A DNA stretch of 12,806 bases from Nitrospiraceae bacterium (GTDB taxonomy: Bacteria; Nitrospirota; Thermodesulfovibrionia; Thermodesulfovibrionales; UBA9159): positions 9,270-22,075 of the forward strand of contig DMNE01000122.1 in assembly GCA_003453735.1 (NCBI GenBank), in the 5' to 3' direction. The number at the start of each line of letters is the position of its first letter. Within the stretch, counting starts at the first letter, position 1. The notes below the pieces were generated by a model that did no database searches, was not told the origin of the DNA, and worked only from the letters and a program-made list of their open reading frames with translations. A program made the translations under genes and the position numbers. Positions 12,631-12,806 of the stretch are shown here, piece by piece.

Positions 12631-12660
12631 TTGTGAAATTTATCATTTAAGGGATATATA
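12631..12660 (+). promoter_or_regulatory. Weak sigma-70-like promoter at the right edge
   Basis: TTGTGA (12631-12636) and TATATA (12655-12660) are 18 bases apart on the plus strand, each matching about four of six consensus bases. It would drive the short ORF at 12691. The AT-rich stretch 12557-12660 is the divergent upstream region of the Cys-rich gene and must hold its promoter as well. Confidence 0.28.
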
Positions 12661-12690
12661 AAAAAAAGAACAAGTTAGGAAGGACGCTCC

Positions 12691-12789
12691 GTGATCAGAA
12701 CAATTATTTGTGGTTGCAATACTCAGAGTGAAGACAGCTCTCACAGTGGCCTCTCCCTGGAGCAGGAAGATGCTAAGTACACTTTTTAA
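12691..12789 (+). CDS. Doubtful 32-residue ORF
   Basis: A GTG at 12691 has AGGAAGGA six bases upstream and encodes 32 residues beginning MIRTIICGCNTQSEDSSHSG and ending in KYTF before TAA. The good ribosome binding site and weak promoter at 12631 favour translation, but the product is very short, GTG-started and unrecognised. It may be the truncated start of a longer gene that continued to the right. Confidence 0.22.
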   Translation: MIRTIICGCNTQSEDSSHSGLSLEQEDAKYTF

Positions 12790-12806
12790 TAAATAAAGTA
12801 TCGTAT

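Overview
The window (12.8 kb, moderate GC) comes from a nitrogen-fixing bacterium. A nif-type ferredoxin, a short NifB without a NifX domain and a HesA-like E1 protein sit together at the left end. The diderm-type lipoproteins, the DUF2844/DUF3443 pair, the ECF sigma cassette with a Spy/CpxP-like neighbour and the ApbE and YncE-type proteins would fit a Nitrospirota or deltaproteobacterial (Desulfobacterota/Geobacter-like) genome. That placement is inference; no rRNA or other taxonomic marker is present.

Layout. (1) 1-2434, plus strand: fdxB-like ferredoxin, then an intergenic stretch carrying a well-formed NifA site and a sigma-54 -24/-12 promoter, then nifB, a 49-aa single-helix membrane protein and hesA, whose start overlaps the small gene. 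(2) 2435-3379: non-coding or decayed DNA with a terminator-like hairpin, a 15-bp tandem duplication and a fragment resembling a TauE/SafE permease. (3) 3380-5060, minus: a translationally overlapping DUF2844-DUF3443 pair. The second is a lipoprotein with two Asp-Thr-Gly motifs, like a two-lobed pepsin-type protein. (4) 5061-6663: mostly decayed DNA with two very strong hairpins, one small minus-strand membrane protein, a cytochrome-b-like fragment and a doubtful small membrane ORF. (5) 6664-8571, plus: an ECF-type promoter, a broken Spy/CpxP (LTXXQ) gene, then a tightly overlapping operon of ECF sigma factor, a putative anti-sigma factor, a membrane-anchored Spy/CnrR-like protein and a response regulator receiver domain cut off half-way. 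(6) 8665-9545, plus: a 17-aa upstream ORF, a lipoprotein made of two homologous repeats, and a terminator. (7) 9646-11991, minus: a sigma-70-like promoter, a 22-aa coupled leader ORF, a YncE-like beta-propeller protein with a probable CTG start, and the flavin transferase ApbE. (8) 12037-12806: a 15-bp perfect palindrome abutting the remnant of an IS607-type serine recombinase, then two small minus-strand genes (a Cys-rich protein and a DUF2934 protein whose C-terminus runs into the recombinase remnant), and a very short ORF at the right edge.

How it fits together: the left end makes and assembles the nitrogenase cofactor and supplies electrons. The sigma cassette looks like an envelope or metal stress module whose original target gene and attached response regulator have decayed. 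ApbE covalently flavinylates extracytoplasmic electron carriers. The many truncated genes (TauE, cytochrome b, Spy, receiver domain, IS607 recombinase) mark the DNA around the conserved genes as an accessory region undergoing deletion.
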